From Pseudaminobacter soli (ex Zhang et al. 2022) (GTDB taxonomy: Bacteria; Pseudomonadota; Alphaproteobacteria; Rhizobiales; Rhizobiaceae), in NCBI RefSeq assembly GCF_014595955.1, contig NZ_JABVCF010000015.1, forward strand, positions 62,001 to 126,000: a stretch of DNA of 64,000 nt. The letters run 5' to 3'. Made by a program: the position numbers and the translations under genes. Positions within the stretch are counted from its first letter, which is position 1; each line of letters starts with the position of its first letter. Positions 26,582 through 35,307 of the stretch are shown in pieces. Under the pieces are notes generated by a model that was not told the DNA's origin, ran no database searches, and saw only the letters and a program-made list of their open reading frames with translations.

Positions 26582-28681
26582 CTAATTGCGGTAGTAGGTG
26601 TTGGAGACGCTGCCTTCGAGCGACGTGTAACGGCCATATTTCGGGAGCTTCGGTTCGTCGACCATGGTCAGCGCGATGCCGGCAATCTTGGAGCGGCCAC
26701 CGAGATGCCGAATTCCCTCGGCAACGACCTCGCGCGAGGTTTCGCGCCACTTCACCACAAAGACCACCCTGTCGACATACGGCGCTAGGATCGAGGCGTC
26801 GGCCGCCGGGCCCACCGGCGGTGCATCGATGATCACTGTATCGAACGTCTTCTGAAGCTTCTCGAGCAGCGCCCGCATTCGCTTCGAGGCAAGCAGGGCT
26901 GGCGGGTTCATCGTCCTTGTACCAGCAGGCAGGACGTAAATTCCCGACCGTTCGTCCAGGTGAATTGCGTCTTTCGCCTGTATCGGCAAGGTCAGGAGAT
27001 CGACCAATCCGGCCTTCTCCGTCATCCCAAAGAAGTTTGTCGCAGACGAAAGCCGCAAGTCGGCGTCGATCACCAGAACCCGCTCGCTGTCGGCCGCGGC
27101 GGAACGGGCAAGGCTCAACACCAGTGTGGTCTTTCCCTCGCCCGGCATCGCTGATGTCACCAACATCACGCGTAGTGGACGCTCGGATTCCGGCACCCTC
27201 TCGATCGCCAAGCGCAGTCGCCGCACGGCTTCGCTATATCTGGAGAGAGGCTTGCGCTCGAGATAGGCAACCGGTTGAGCTTGGGACTTGTCAGTTCCTG
27301 ACCAGTTCGTCATTCTCGGCATGGAGGCAAGGACCGGAACGGCCAACGTCTCTTCCACCTGGCGCGTCGCCATAAAGCCGGAAGCGAAAAGTTCGCGAAG
27401 CAGGGCACCCCCGCCGCCAAGGAAAATGCCGAAGACCAGACCGAGTGCCGCAAAAAGTGGCCGGTTCGGGAAGCTTGGGCCATCTGGAACATTCGCCGGC
27501 GCGATCACACGCACGCCGCTGCTAAGAAGCGTCGATCTTTCTTCGGCAATTTTGGCGCGTGACAGGAATGTCTCAAAGAGTTCCTTGTTCGCCGCAGCAA
27601 TTCTTCCCAGATCACGCAACCGCACGCCAACCCGATCCTCGGTCTCGGACCGGCTGGACACCGACGCCAGAGCCTGCGTCAGAGCGGCTTCGCGGGCTTC
27701 GGCCGCTTCGGCTTCATTCTTCAGGTTCCCGACAAGACGCTGGACCTCGGCGCTGATCTGCGCCTCTATGTCGTGAAGCTCCGCTTGGGCGGTCATCACC
27801 TCCGGATGACGTTCGCCATATCGCAACGAAAGGTCGGCTACCCGTCGGGTCACCGTAGCCTGCTGAGCTCGAAGCGCACTGACGACAGCGGATTGCAATA
27901 CATCCGGTATCGATTGAGCGTCTCCCCCCGTCCTAACCAGCTTCTCCGCCTGCTGATATTTTGCACGTCGGGATGCGAGCTCTGCGCGCGCATTGATCAA
28001 TGCGATATTCAGCTCAGAAAGCTGCTGTTCGGTCACACTTCCTGACTTGGTCGCCAGAAGGTTGTGCTCAGCGCGAAATTTCTCCACATCATCTTCCGAT
28101 TGGCTTAGTTGCAATCGGAGAACGTCTGCCCGTTCGCTGAGCCAGGTGGCCGCTTTTTTGGCACTCTCATAGCGGGACTCTATTCGATCAGCGACATAGG
28201 CCTCGGCGATTGCGTCTGCGAGCGACATTGCTTGTTCTGGATCGCGGGACGTCACGGAAAGTTCAAGAACGTCTGACAGGCTAACGCGGGAAACGCCCAC
28301 AGCTTTCTTGAGCCATTCCAGGGCTCCAGCGCCTAGATTGGGATCTTCCTCCAGATTTTTACTATCGACGACCTTCTGAAGAAGCACGGCTGAACTCAGA
28401 ACTGCGAGTTGACTTTCAATGAAAGTTGAGTTTTCTCCAGTTCCCGCGTTACTATAATCCTGCTGTTGCGCCGTATAATCTTTAGGTGAATCAAGCAATA
28501 TTTGCACATATGATGTGTACAGCGGAGGAATCGCATATGAAATTGTAACAAGCATAAGGAAGGTGCTTGCTGCAATTAACGAAATTAGCTTCCATCGTCG
28601 ACGAATAAAATCAAGTATATCTCGAACGTCGAGCGATTCATGTCCCGGTATTTTGAACTCATTGTCAGATGAAGCGTGCAT
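26582..28681 (-). CDS. Polysaccharide co-polymerase/tyrosine autokinase (Wzc/ExoP-like)
   Basis: The 699 residues contain an N-terminal Wzz domain with a membrane helix (about 32-52), a periplasmic coiled coil (about 165-350), the second helix with a proline-rich entry (NVPDGPSFPNRPLFAALG) and a cytosolic BY-kinase. The kinase has Walker A SAMPGEGKTT, A' VLVIDADLR and B DTVIIDAPPV. The C-terminus is short but has a tyrosine cluster (KYGRYTSLEGSVSNTYYRN) for autophosphorylation. It should control chain length and export of the EPS with the ExoF-like protein. It is first of the minus-strand transcription unit and is preceded by a 470-base spacer that presumably holds the main promoter. Confidence 0.94.
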   Translation of the reverse strand: MHASSDNEFKIPGHESLDVRDILDFIRRRWKLISLIAASTFLMLVTISYAIPPLYTSYVQILLDSPKDYTAQQQDYSNAGTGENSTFIESQLAVLSSAVLLQKVVDSKNLEEDPNLGAGALEWLKKAVGVSRVSLSDVLELSVTSRDPEQAMSLADAIAEAYVADRIESRYESAKKAATWLSERADVLRLQLSQSEDDVEKFRAEHNLLATKSGSVTEQQLSELNIALINARAELASRRAKYQQAEKLVRTGGDAQSIPDVLQSAVVSALRAQQATVTRRVADLSLRYGERHPEVMTAQAELHDIEAQISAEVQRLVGNLKNEAEAAEAREAALTQALASVSSRSETEDRVGVRLRDLGRIAAANKELFETFLSRAKIAEERSTLLSSGVRVIAPANVPDGPSFPNRPLFAALGLVFGIFLGGGGALLRELFASGFMATRQVEETLAVPVLASMPRMTNWSGTDKSQAQPVAYLERKPLSRYSEAVRRLRLAIERVPESERPLRVMLVTSAMPGEGKTTLVLSLARSAAADSERVLVIDADLRLSSATNFFGMTEKAGLVDLLTLPIQAKDAIHLDERSGIYVLPAGTRTMNPPALLASKRMRALLEKLQKTFDTVIIDAPPVGPAADASILAPYVDRVVFVVKWRETSREVVAEGIRHLGGRSKIAGIALTMVDEPKLPKYGRYTSLEGSVSNTYYRN

Positions 28682-29151
28682 TTTTGCGTCTTTCCGACTG
28701 GTGGATCACGATGTGCCGGCCTGCTCCCACCCGGATGCCCCCGAACTTCCAGGCCTGTTCACGCGCAAGCCGAAGAGGATGTCCTCGTGCGAGCCACGAT
28801 TTTTGCATGTCTCTTGTTCGCGGATTGGAAGATTTCGCCAGCAGACGGCAACTATAACAAGCCGGCCGGAATCCCGCGCACAAGCATTGGGGTGGTGCAG
28901 AAGAGACGAGCGACTGCGTCGCCTTCAAGGTATATTTGTGTATATACCTTCTGATTTCCCACGATCCCCTAAGAATATTTACAATAACATATCAAATTAT
29001 CCCCGTCAATAACTGAGATCTAGACGGAATCTTTACCGACAAGATAGCAGCAAATATTCATCAACATCTCAGGGTTGCACTAAAATAGCATCTAGATTTC
29101 TATGAAATTTACTGACAGAAACATTATTAAACCAGAGAGATAGAGGGTAGA
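28682..29151. other. Intergenic region upstream of the EPS operon
   Basis: This 470-base spacer separates divergent genes. The part nearest the kinase gene is of ordinary composition, while about 28940-29150 is clearly AT-rich against its surroundings. AT-rich upstream regions are typical targets of Ros/MucR-type regulators of rhizobial EPS genes, but I could not identify a specific site. No convincing coding frame, RNA gene or terminator was seen. Confidence 0.5.
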
Positions 29152-29532
29152 ATGGAGACGATGATTGAATCCGGATCGAGGTTCATCGAATGGATAGCGA
29201 GCAACTCCAATGCTGTACTTCTCCTGGCGGCGGCGTTGCCATCTGTTTTCCTCCTGAATGGAGGGCAGTTGCTGCGATACGGCGCCCTTGCTGTATTTTT
29301 CGTCGCGCTCGCATGGATCCGGTTCGGCAGCGACAGCCTCGCAGGGGCGGTCGTTGTCACAATTCTGAATTCTTTGCTGGTTACCTTTGCCGCGATTACC
29401 ATCCGTAAACGATTGGTGCAGACCGAGGATCGCCTCGAAGCAATTACATCTGCAATTCGAGAACTGGAGCTTGCCGAGGAACGACGGCAGACCTTTAGCG
29501 CAAGGCGCTCCCGGACGGCACGGTCTACCTGA
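29152..29532 (+). CDS. Small membrane protein of unknown function
   Basis: The 126 residues include two or three hydrophobic segments (about 18-36, 42-58 and 62-82) followed by a charged helical tail (KRLVQTEDRLEAITSAIRELELAEERRQ). I do not recognise a family. The ATG follows TAGAGGGTAGA, a reasonable ribosome site. The last 15 residues are Arg/Ser-rich and look non-native, and coding-like character appears to continue in another frame after about 29500, so the 3' end may be frameshifted. The gene is divergent from the tyrosine-kinase gene and points toward exoY, so a role in EPS regulation or assembly is possible but unproven. Confidence 0.55.
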   Translation: METMIESGSRFIEWIASNSNAVLLLAAALPSVFLLNGGQLLRYGALAVFFVALAWIRFGSDSLAGAVVVTILNSLLVTFAAITIRKRLVQTEDRLEAITSAIRELELAEERRQTFSARRSRTARST

Positions 29533-29789
29533 AGGTGATATGGCCGTTGGCTGACGACTAAGGTTCGGCTCTTCGACCTGCGCCGCGACACGATCGGTGC
29601 CGACGCGCTCGAAGCGGGCGGCACAGCGCAAGCCGGCATCGCGCCAGATAATCGGCCGCGGAGGGCGCAAGGTACCGATGCCGCCGTCGGAAAACCTGAA
29701 AAAAACCTGTTCAGTTGGCAAGTGAAGTGTTTCATTGCAGTGCTGTGCCTCGCAACGAGTCACCAACCCCCTGAGGGAGCTAGCGAAGC

Positions 29790-30020
29790 GTGCTCTGGAA
29801 CGTCGTTTCGGTCTTTGCGCTTGGCGTCGTACTCGGGTTGAGTTTCCGCGCCCCCACCCTATTGGCCGCCACGGCCGTCACCATTGCTGTGACCGGCCTG
29901 CTGTTCGACGGTCCGCTGCTCCCGAGGGTTCTGGTTCCCGTGCTTGGCCTGCAATGTGGTTACCTTGTGGGAGCTGTGCTTGCGAATTTGTGGAAACGCT
30001 TCGCCCACGGAGACCGATGA
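29790..30020 (+). CDS. Small two-helix membrane protein, possibly ExoX-like
   Basis: The 76 residues have a GTG start at 29790 preceded by GAGGGAG with about 10 bases of spacing. The protein is nearly all hydrophobic, with helices at about 4-42 and 48-66, then a basic tail (LWKRFAHGDR). Its size, topology and tail-to-tail position 16 bases from an ExoY-type gene recall ExoX, the small membrane repressor of ExoY activity in rhizobia. The sequence match is only suggestive (a GY pair in the last helix). If correct, it would tune EPS initiation post-translationally. Confidence 0.5.
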   Translation: MLWNVVSVFALGVVLGLSFRAPTLLAATAVTIAVTGLLFDGPLLPRVLVPVLGLQCGYLVGAVLANLWKRFAHGDR

Positions 30021-30036
30021 GGTGGCTTGCATTGCC

Positions 30037-30915
30037 TTACGAGGCTTCGTCAAATCGCACGACCGCGAAGACCGTACGGGAAAGTATGACGAGATCGCTC
30101 CATAGCGACCAATTCCGCACATACTGGCTGTCAAGCGCAACGCGGCTCGAATAATCGGTGCTGCTTCTTCCCGTCACCTGCCACAGCCCGGTGATACCTG
30201 GCCTCGCAGCAAGATAGTCTGCGACAAAGTCTTCATAACGGCTGAGCTCGTCGGCAACGATTGGCCGCGGCCCGACACAGCTCATTTCACCCCTGAGGAC
30301 ATTGAACAACTGGGGAAGTTCGTCGAGGCTCGACTTTCTCAGAATTTTGCCAAGGAAAGTGATGCGGGGATCGTTCTTGAGCTTTCTGATCTCTGCCCAC
30401 TGGCGGGCAGCCTCCGGATCGCGCGCAAGAAACTCACGCAGCACCTCGTCCGAATTGGCCACCATCGTTCGAAACTTGCGGCAGCTGAAGGGCTTTCCAT
30501 CGAAGCCGACCCGAGTGTGCGCATACACGGCCGGACCTCCCATTGTCGCCCTTATCAGCAGGAAGACCATGAGCATGATGGGAGAGGCCAGTGCCAGAGC
30601 GCACAGGGCGATCACCACATCCGCGAGCCTCTTGGTCCGACCACCGAGCGGCGCCGGCGCCGCCGTGTCTGTTTGTCTTGCCGCATTATGCGGGTCGCTC
30701 ACGGTCGCCTGGGTGGTCTCGCCCGCCGTGTCGACGGCTGGGAGCGCCGCCGGGGTTGCACTCCGCCAGCCAAGACGCACGCCCAGATCGTAGTGCGGCT
30801 TGACGTCCTTAGACACCCGGCTTGACGCCTTCCGAGTAAGGCTGAAATTTCTGCGGGGACTTTCTCTGCCGAAGACATTGGTCATCATAGGGGTGTCCGC
30901 CTTTTGGCTATTCAT
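30037..30915 (-). CDS. exoY: ExoY-type sugar transferase (EPS-initiating phosphoglycosyl transferase)
   Basis: The 292 residues have a variable N-terminus of about 90 and one membrane hairpin/helix (about 97-122, DVVIALCALALASPIMLMVFLL). The conserved bacterial sugar-transferase domain follows, with KFRTMVANSDEVL, DPRITFLGKILRKSSLDELPQ, LFNVLRGEMSCVGPRP and RPGITGLWQVTGRS. It transfers a sugar-1-phosphate to undecaprenyl phosphate, the first step of repeat-unit synthesis. The extended N-terminus has no predicted fold that I recognise. The gene is the last of the minus-strand genes right of 30 kb and converges on the small membrane protein gene. Confidence 0.92.
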   Translation of the reverse strand: MNSQKADTPMMTNVFGRESPRRNFSLTRKASSRVSKDVKPHYDLGVRLGWRSATPAALPAVDTAGETTQATVSDPHNAARQTDTAAPAPLGGRTKRLADVVIALCALALASPIMLMVFLLIRATMGGPAVYAHTRVGFDGKPFSCRKFRTMVANSDEVLREFLARDPEAARQWAEIRKLKNDPRITFLGKILRKSSLDELPQLFNVLRGEMSCVGPRPIVADELSRYEDFVADYLAARPGITGLWQVTGRSSTDYSSRVALDSQYVRNWSLWSDLVILSRTVFAVVRFDEAS

Positions 30916-31451
30916 TCCCTAGCTTCCCAGCGCTCCCCACCCGAAAGAAAGGGCAACTCGCCATGTCTGCATTCGGTCTGCTCGCCATCGCTTCAGCGTC
31001 GATCCCTTGCGCTCAACACCAAAGCGAGTTGCTGCCTGGTTGCCTCGATAAAGTGGGCCTCATGCTCCAATGAACGAAGTCGCCGGAATCGGTTGACCGA
31101 CGCTGCCAGCGTGTCGATCTTTTCGGACATGCTTTGCGGGTTCTCGCCGTTTTCCACCGTCGCGAACGCAAACGCGACATTAGTGACGGCGTTCTGGTTA
31201 TTGGTCGGCAAGCATCGAGCAGACGCCGCAAACGCTCGAAGCGGCCTGCATGGCTGCCGTCTCTCCACGGCAACGCCGATGCTGAACATCTGCATGTCCC
31301 GGCCACCTCTCTGAGTTCCTCGGACAGAATCTCAACACCAAGATCGCACGTCCGCCGAACCGCAAAGCGGCTAATGGTGCCTCACAAAGCACCAACGGCT
31401 ACGACCGCACTGCCTATCCAAGCCGGGTAGCGCCCACCAACTTTGACGCCG
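30916..31451. other. Intergenic region, possible decayed minus-strand gene
   Basis: No intact gene is supported in these 536 bases. On the minus strand, coding-like stretches appear in different frames. One is a hydrophobic run YPAWIGSAVVAVGAL near 31430-31390; another contains NAVTNVAFAFATVENGENPQ and an amphipathic tail (about 31200-31000). A frameshift and an in-frame stop separate them. This could be a broken small membrane-protein gene, or chance. Confidence 0.3.
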
Positions 31452-31715
31452 CTATTTGCCCTTCTTAGGGGGGGCCGGGGGAGAGTTGGGCTTGCTCTTG
31501 CCGGGAGGTCCGGAGTGGTGGTGGTTCTTGTCTCCCCATCCGTTTCCGGGACGCGAACCGCCTGACTTGGCGATTGCTCGCGAGTTCAGGCTTGTTCCGA
31601 GCAGCAGAGTTATGGCTGGCGGTGTCACTGCAGCGAAACGCCCAGTCTTCTTGATAAAATCGCGGCGCGCCTCGGATTCAGGAACATTATTTCCGCCTCG
31701 AACCTTACCAGACAT
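31452..31715 (-). CDS. 87-residue leader-like peptide, candidate modified peptide
   Basis: The start at 31715 is fixed by GGAGG about 7 bases upstream. The N-terminal half is SEARRDFIKKTGRFAAVTPP followed by a hydrophobic run ITLLLGTSLNSRAIA, resembling a twin-arginine-type leader. The C-terminal 37 residues are Gly/Pro/His/Lys/Asn-rich (NGWGDKNHHHSGPPG, then SPPAPPKKGK) and should be unstructured. It lies 98 bases downstream of a nucleotidyltransferase and a PqqD-HprK kinase gene on the same strand. PqqD-like domains bind leader peptides of modified peptides, so this is the natural substrate candidate. That role is inference; a short Tat-exported protein is the alternative. Confidence 0.72.
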   Translation of the reverse strand: MSGKVRGGNNVPESEARRDFIKKTGRFAAVTPPAITLLLGTSLNSRAIAKSGGSRPGNGWGDKNHHHSGPPGKSKPNSPPAPPKKGK

Positions 31716-31813
31716 GATTCCCTCCAATAAATCATTGTCATATTATTGTAATGTACTCCAGATAAAAAAGCAACAATTCTGTGAAATTTAATGATAACAG
31801 TAGGAACTGTTCT

Positions 31814-32815
31814 TTATACCTTTGCTCGAATATCTAGATCAAATAAAGTGCGGACGATGCGGCGTGCAAGATCGACTGGCCTACGCCGGGTCAAACCATC
31901 GCCGCGCGAAACCCGCCTTACACCCCACGCCACGTTCCCGGCCAGGCGCAACGGAGCGCCCATGACAGGATGCTTCGCCGTGAAAACGCGCCGCCAGTGC
32001 TGAAGGCGAACAATCGGGCGCCTTGCCCATTCCGCCGGGATCCTGATGTCAAAGAATTGGTGCAGGGCCAGGAGTTGGGCATCGAGCGCATTGCGTGCAG
32101 TCTGATCCGGCAACGATGCGCGCAGTGCCTTCCAGTCGACGCCTTCGGCTTCTGCCAATTCCGCCAGATCATGAAGGTGCCTGAGATCGATCCTTCCGCG
32201 CCAGTAATCTCCCTCCTTGAGAAGATCATGCAGAATCCAGTGCAAAGCACGCGACTGCACCGAGGGGATCTTTGCCAGAAGGCCGTTTCGCTCGACCAGG
32301 TTTGGGGTCTCGAAGCCGCCGGCGCGACTTTGACGGAGTTCCAGGATTCCGACATCCTGCGGACGCGCCATGCCGCGCGCGCCAGTTACCTGCACATAAC
32401 CCAGCCTCTCGAGGCAGGCTCGGGCGCGCAGCTCGTCGGCTGCCTCGACACTGACGTCCAGATCGCTCGCCATTCGGCTGGGAAGACGGTCGACAGGGGA
32501 TAGGAACAGGGGAACGGCCCCCTTGAGCAGGACCGGAGTGATGCCGCAGCGGTTGAGGGCCGCGACGGCCTCATTCAGCTGAGCACGCAAGCGCAAGTTC
32601 CGCTGTCGATTGGATTCATGAATGAACGAGAGGTACTCCCGCGCGTCCTGCGGGAGCCGATCGATCTCGCCGGTGCGCGCGAGAGATGAAAACAATGCAG
32701 GTGTAAGCAAGGTGTGATTTGCCAGCGCAATCACTGCTCGCACATCAGGCGTGGCAATAGGGCCGCCGCGAAGTCCGGCGATCAAGGCCTCGAGCGCGTT
32801 ACCAGCGCGTATCAT
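31814..32815 (-). CDS. Nucleotidyltransferase-family protein (NTP_transf_5-like)
   Basis: The 333 residues from the ATG at 32815 overlap the upstream kinase gene by four bases (ATGA). The core LNRCGITPVLLKGAVPLFL followed by SRMASDLDVSV is the nucleotidyltransferase-fold signature, with the two acidic metal ligands in DLDV. A helical C-terminal domain contains HWILHDLL and GRIDLRHLHDLAELA. Related proteins occur in EPS and peptide-modification loci beside PqqD genes. It might attach a nucleotide or phosphoryl group to the adjacent peptide or to a sugar. No reaction is established. Confidence 0.82.
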   Translation of the reverse strand: MIRAGNALEALIAGLRGGPIATPDVRAVIALANHTLLTPALFSSLARTGEIDRLPQDAREYLSFIHESNRQRNLRLRAQLNEAVAALNRCGITPVLLKGAVPLFLSPVDRLPSRMASDLDVSVEAADELRARACLERLGYVQVTGARGMARPQDVGILELRQSRAGGFETPNLVERNGLLAKIPSVQSRALHWILHDLLKEGDYWRGRIDLRHLHDLAELAEAEGVDWKALRASLPDQTARNALDAQLLALHQFFDIRIPAEWARRPIVRLQHWRRVFTAKHPVMGAPLRLAGNVAWGVRRVSRGDGLTRRRPVDLARRIVRTLFDLDIRAKV

Positions 32816-33966
32816 CGGCACGTTTTCCTGATCAGCCTTACCGCGTCGTCGAGCCCGGAATAGGTCAGGCAATAGGCCTCTGCCGATCCGATGACCTGGG
32901 CCAAAGCCTCGAACCCGCTGCCACCCAGTTCGCGGCCAGGCGCAAACGCACCGTTGAGAAGACCGTGCAAGGCGCCGACTGAGTCTATGGGCTCCAGACA
33001 TGCAGGCGAGTCATGGTCACGCCGCAGCAGGACTATCCAGCCGACCGGCGTGGGTGAGGACGTGGCGGCTGATAACCCGCTCGGCACAACGTAGCGTACG
33101 CGTTTGCGGTCTGGGCGGCGAAAGACCGGAGCGGCACCGAGATCGGGGCAGTATTCCGCCAGAAGTGGCCATGCTCCCGCCTTGACGGCCGGAGCAAACG
33201 GCAGGCCAAGGCCGTGCCCCATTGAATCCAGGACTGTCACGTCGTCCGCGGCAAAGCCGAACCCCGCATGGGCCAGAGCGAGCGTCAGCGTCGTCTTGCC
33301 GGCGCCCGGGCTGCCGCAAAGGAGCAGCATGCGGTCGTTCTTGATGAGGGCTGCCGCATGGAGCGCAAGCTCATAGGCGCCGTGCTCGAGCGCATCCGTC
33401 AACAACTGCCCCTTCAGCACGGTGGCCAGCTCGTCGGGAGAGCAGGAGTGGATCCAGTCGCCATTCCGGAACAGATGGACCCTGTCACCGCCTTCGACGA
33501 CCTCGATCCGTATGTCGGCTATTCGTTCCCGTCGAACCTCGAGATGCCGAAATATCGTCATCGTGGGAAAGGCCAGGGCAGCGGGATAGACGATGCGTAC
33601 ACAAAGCCCGCGCACCGCAACCAATTGGCTTACATGCCCGTGCGATGGAATTTGGGAGGGGGCACGCGGCCGGATCAGGTCAAGCCGCTCCCAGTCCGAG
33701 AGCGCGACCTCGACCTGGCCGCGCGCCTCGTGCGCGTCAACGCTGTCGTTCGCAATCCGGACCGCGATTGCTTCGAGCGGCAGGCCGTCTTCCAGCGCGT
33801 GCCAGATGTCTGCGGAGGTGTCGCTGAGCGCAAAGATGGCGCGCCGCGATGCGCTGAACAGGATATTCTGCCCCCTGATGCGCACCAACCGACCCTGGGT
33901 CACCAACGGTGCGTCTTCGGCAGAGCAGGACGCACCAGTTAGATCAGTCAGCCGCTGCGGCTTCAT
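32812..33966 (-). CDS. PqqD-domain/HprK-related kinase fusion
   Basis: The 384 residues from the ATG at 33966 (AAGGA about 9 bases upstream) contain two parts. Residues 20-95 are PqqD-like (FSASRRAIFALSDTSADIW). Residues 150-384 resemble HprK-related kinase A, with P-loop CGSPGAGKTTLTLALA and FGFAADDVTVLD, the HPr-kinase-type acidic motif. PqqD domains bind precursor peptides, and HprK homologues phosphorylate Ser in some lasso-type peptides, so a leader-guided peptide kinase is plausible. The usual separate PqqD and kinase genes (the HPr-rel-A set as I recall it) appear fused here. The start overlaps the antiporter gene by 23 bases. Confidence 0.83.
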   Translation of the reverse strand: MKPQRLTDLTGASCSAEDAPLVTQGRLVRIRGQNILFSASRRAIFALSDTSADIWHALEDGLPLEAIAVRIANDSVDAHEARGQVEVALSDWERLDLIRPRAPSQIPSHGHVSQLVAVRGLCVRIVYPAALAFPTMTIFRHLEVRRERIADIRIEVVEGGDRVHLFRNGDWIHSCSPDELATVLKGQLLTDALEHGAYELALHAAALIKNDRMLLLCGSPGAGKTTLTLALAHAGFGFAADDVTVLDSMGHGLGLPFAPAVKAGAWPLLAEYCPDLGAAPVFRRPDRKRVRYVVPSGLSAATSSPTPVGWIVLLRRDHDSPACLEPIDSVGALHGLLNGAFAPGRELGGSGFEALAQVIGSAEAYCLTYSGLDDAVRLIRKTCR

Positions 33967-35269
33967 TGATCGTCGTCCTTGCATTTGCGGGTTGGCGAGA
34001 TGGCCGTTCGTAGCCCGTGCTGCCGACATTGCCGGCGAGTTCGAACACATTTGGACTGCGCACGAGCCGCCAGCGCAGCCACAGGCCCGTGGCCAGGGAG
34101 GTCAGGATCGAGGCGAGCACCAGCGCTGTGAACATGCGCTCGTCGATGATGCCGGCAGCATACGCCACGCTTGCCAGCACGATTCCAGGCCCGCCGCGCG
34201 TGTTCATGGCGACGCCGTAGTCAAAAGCGCGAGCCCAGGCGACGCCGGCAAACCTGGCGGCAATGGTTGAGCTCAGCAGTTTTACGGCAGTGCTCGCACC
34301 GATGAAGAAGAGCGTGAGCGAGCCGTCGAACTGATGCGCCAGATCGAGCCGCAAGCCGACGAGCGCGAAGTAGATCGGCACGAAGAACCATATCGAAATG
34401 TCGGCGATGTGTTGTCGCACCGCGGCGAGATGGCGTGAGGAAAACCGCGCCATGACGAGACCGGCCACCAGCGCGGCGAAAACGATATTGACATTTAGGA
34501 GGCTGGCAGTGGCGACGAAGACCAGGCACAGCAGCAATGTGTATCCGGTAAGCGACGCTTCGCTGAATTTCCCGAAGACCCTTCGACGGAGCGCACGCAC
34601 GACTGCAGGCGCAACGAAAAGCGCGACAAGCACGAAGGCGAGCGTAACTGCAATCACACGCCCGATGCCCGCCGCATCGGCCGAGTCGCCGTGCTGAACT
34701 GCAGTAGCGATGGCAAGCACGGTCCAGAGAATGACATCCTGGATCGTCGCGGCGCCAATGACGTTGCGCGCGAAAGGAGTATTCATCAGGCCAAGGTCGA
34801 GGAAAATGCGCGAGATGACCGGGATCGACGTGACGGCCACCGCAATGCCCATCACCAGTTGGAAGGCCAAAGGGTCGCCGAGCCGTGCCTGCGTAAAGAG
34901 CGACGCGCCTGCATAGCCGAGCGCGAATGGAATCATGAGCCCACCCACGACCTGCGCCGCGACCATGCGTCCCGATCCTTCCGCGCCTTCAGCCTGCATT
35001 TTGAAGCCGGCGGTGAACATCAGCAGCACGAGGCCGAACCAATAGAAGGCCGATAGCAGGGCACCCTGCGCCGGAAACCCGGAAAACAGCCATTTCTGCG
35101 CTTCGGGCGAGACCAGGCCCAGTACCGACGGACCGAGCACGATCCCGCCGACGATCTCGCCAATCACCCGCGGCATCTTCAGTCGTTCGAACACGTGACC
35201 ACCGCACAGTGCGCCGGCAAGCAGCAGCACGAGGGACAGAAAGAAGCGCGCGAGTTCGGAATCAGTCAT
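33944..35269 (-). CDS. Cation:proton antiporter (KefB/NhaP-like)
   Basis: The 441 residues from the ATG at 35269 form about 12 hydrophobic helices of the CPA2 family. Typical segments are RVIGEIVGGIVLGPSVLG near the N-terminus, NVIGAATIQDVILWTVLA in the central transport region and FDYGVAMNTRGGPGIVLAS late. No C-terminal TrkA-N domain is present. It should exchange Na+ or K+ for H+ across the inner membrane. Its place between the APS-kinase-like gene and the PqqD-HprK gene, with tight spacing, puts it in the same transcription unit, but its part in polysaccharide production is unclear. Confidence 0.88.
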   Translation of the reverse strand: MTDSELARFFLSLVLLLAGALCGGHVFERLKMPRVIGEIVGGIVLGPSVLGLVSPEAQKWLFSGFPAQGALLSAFYWFGLVLLMFTAGFKMQAEGAEGSGRMVAAQVVGGLMIPFALGYAGASLFTQARLGDPLAFQLVMGIAVAVTSIPVISRIFLDLGLMNTPFARNVIGAATIQDVILWTVLAIATAVQHGDSADAAGIGRVIAVTLAFVLVALFVAPAVVRALRRRVFGKFSEASLTGYTLLLCLVFVATASLLNVNIVFAALVAGLVMARFSSRHLAAVRQHIADISIWFFVPIYFALVGLRLDLAHQFDGSLTLFFIGASTAVKLLSSTIAARFAGVAWARAFDYGVAMNTRGGPGIVLASVAYAAGIIDERMFTALVLASILTSLATGLWLRWRLVRSPNVFELAGNVGSTGYERPSRQPANARTTINEAAAAD

Positions 35270-35307
35270 GGCCCTGACTCTGCTGACACGTCTGAAGGTT
35301 GCTGGGA

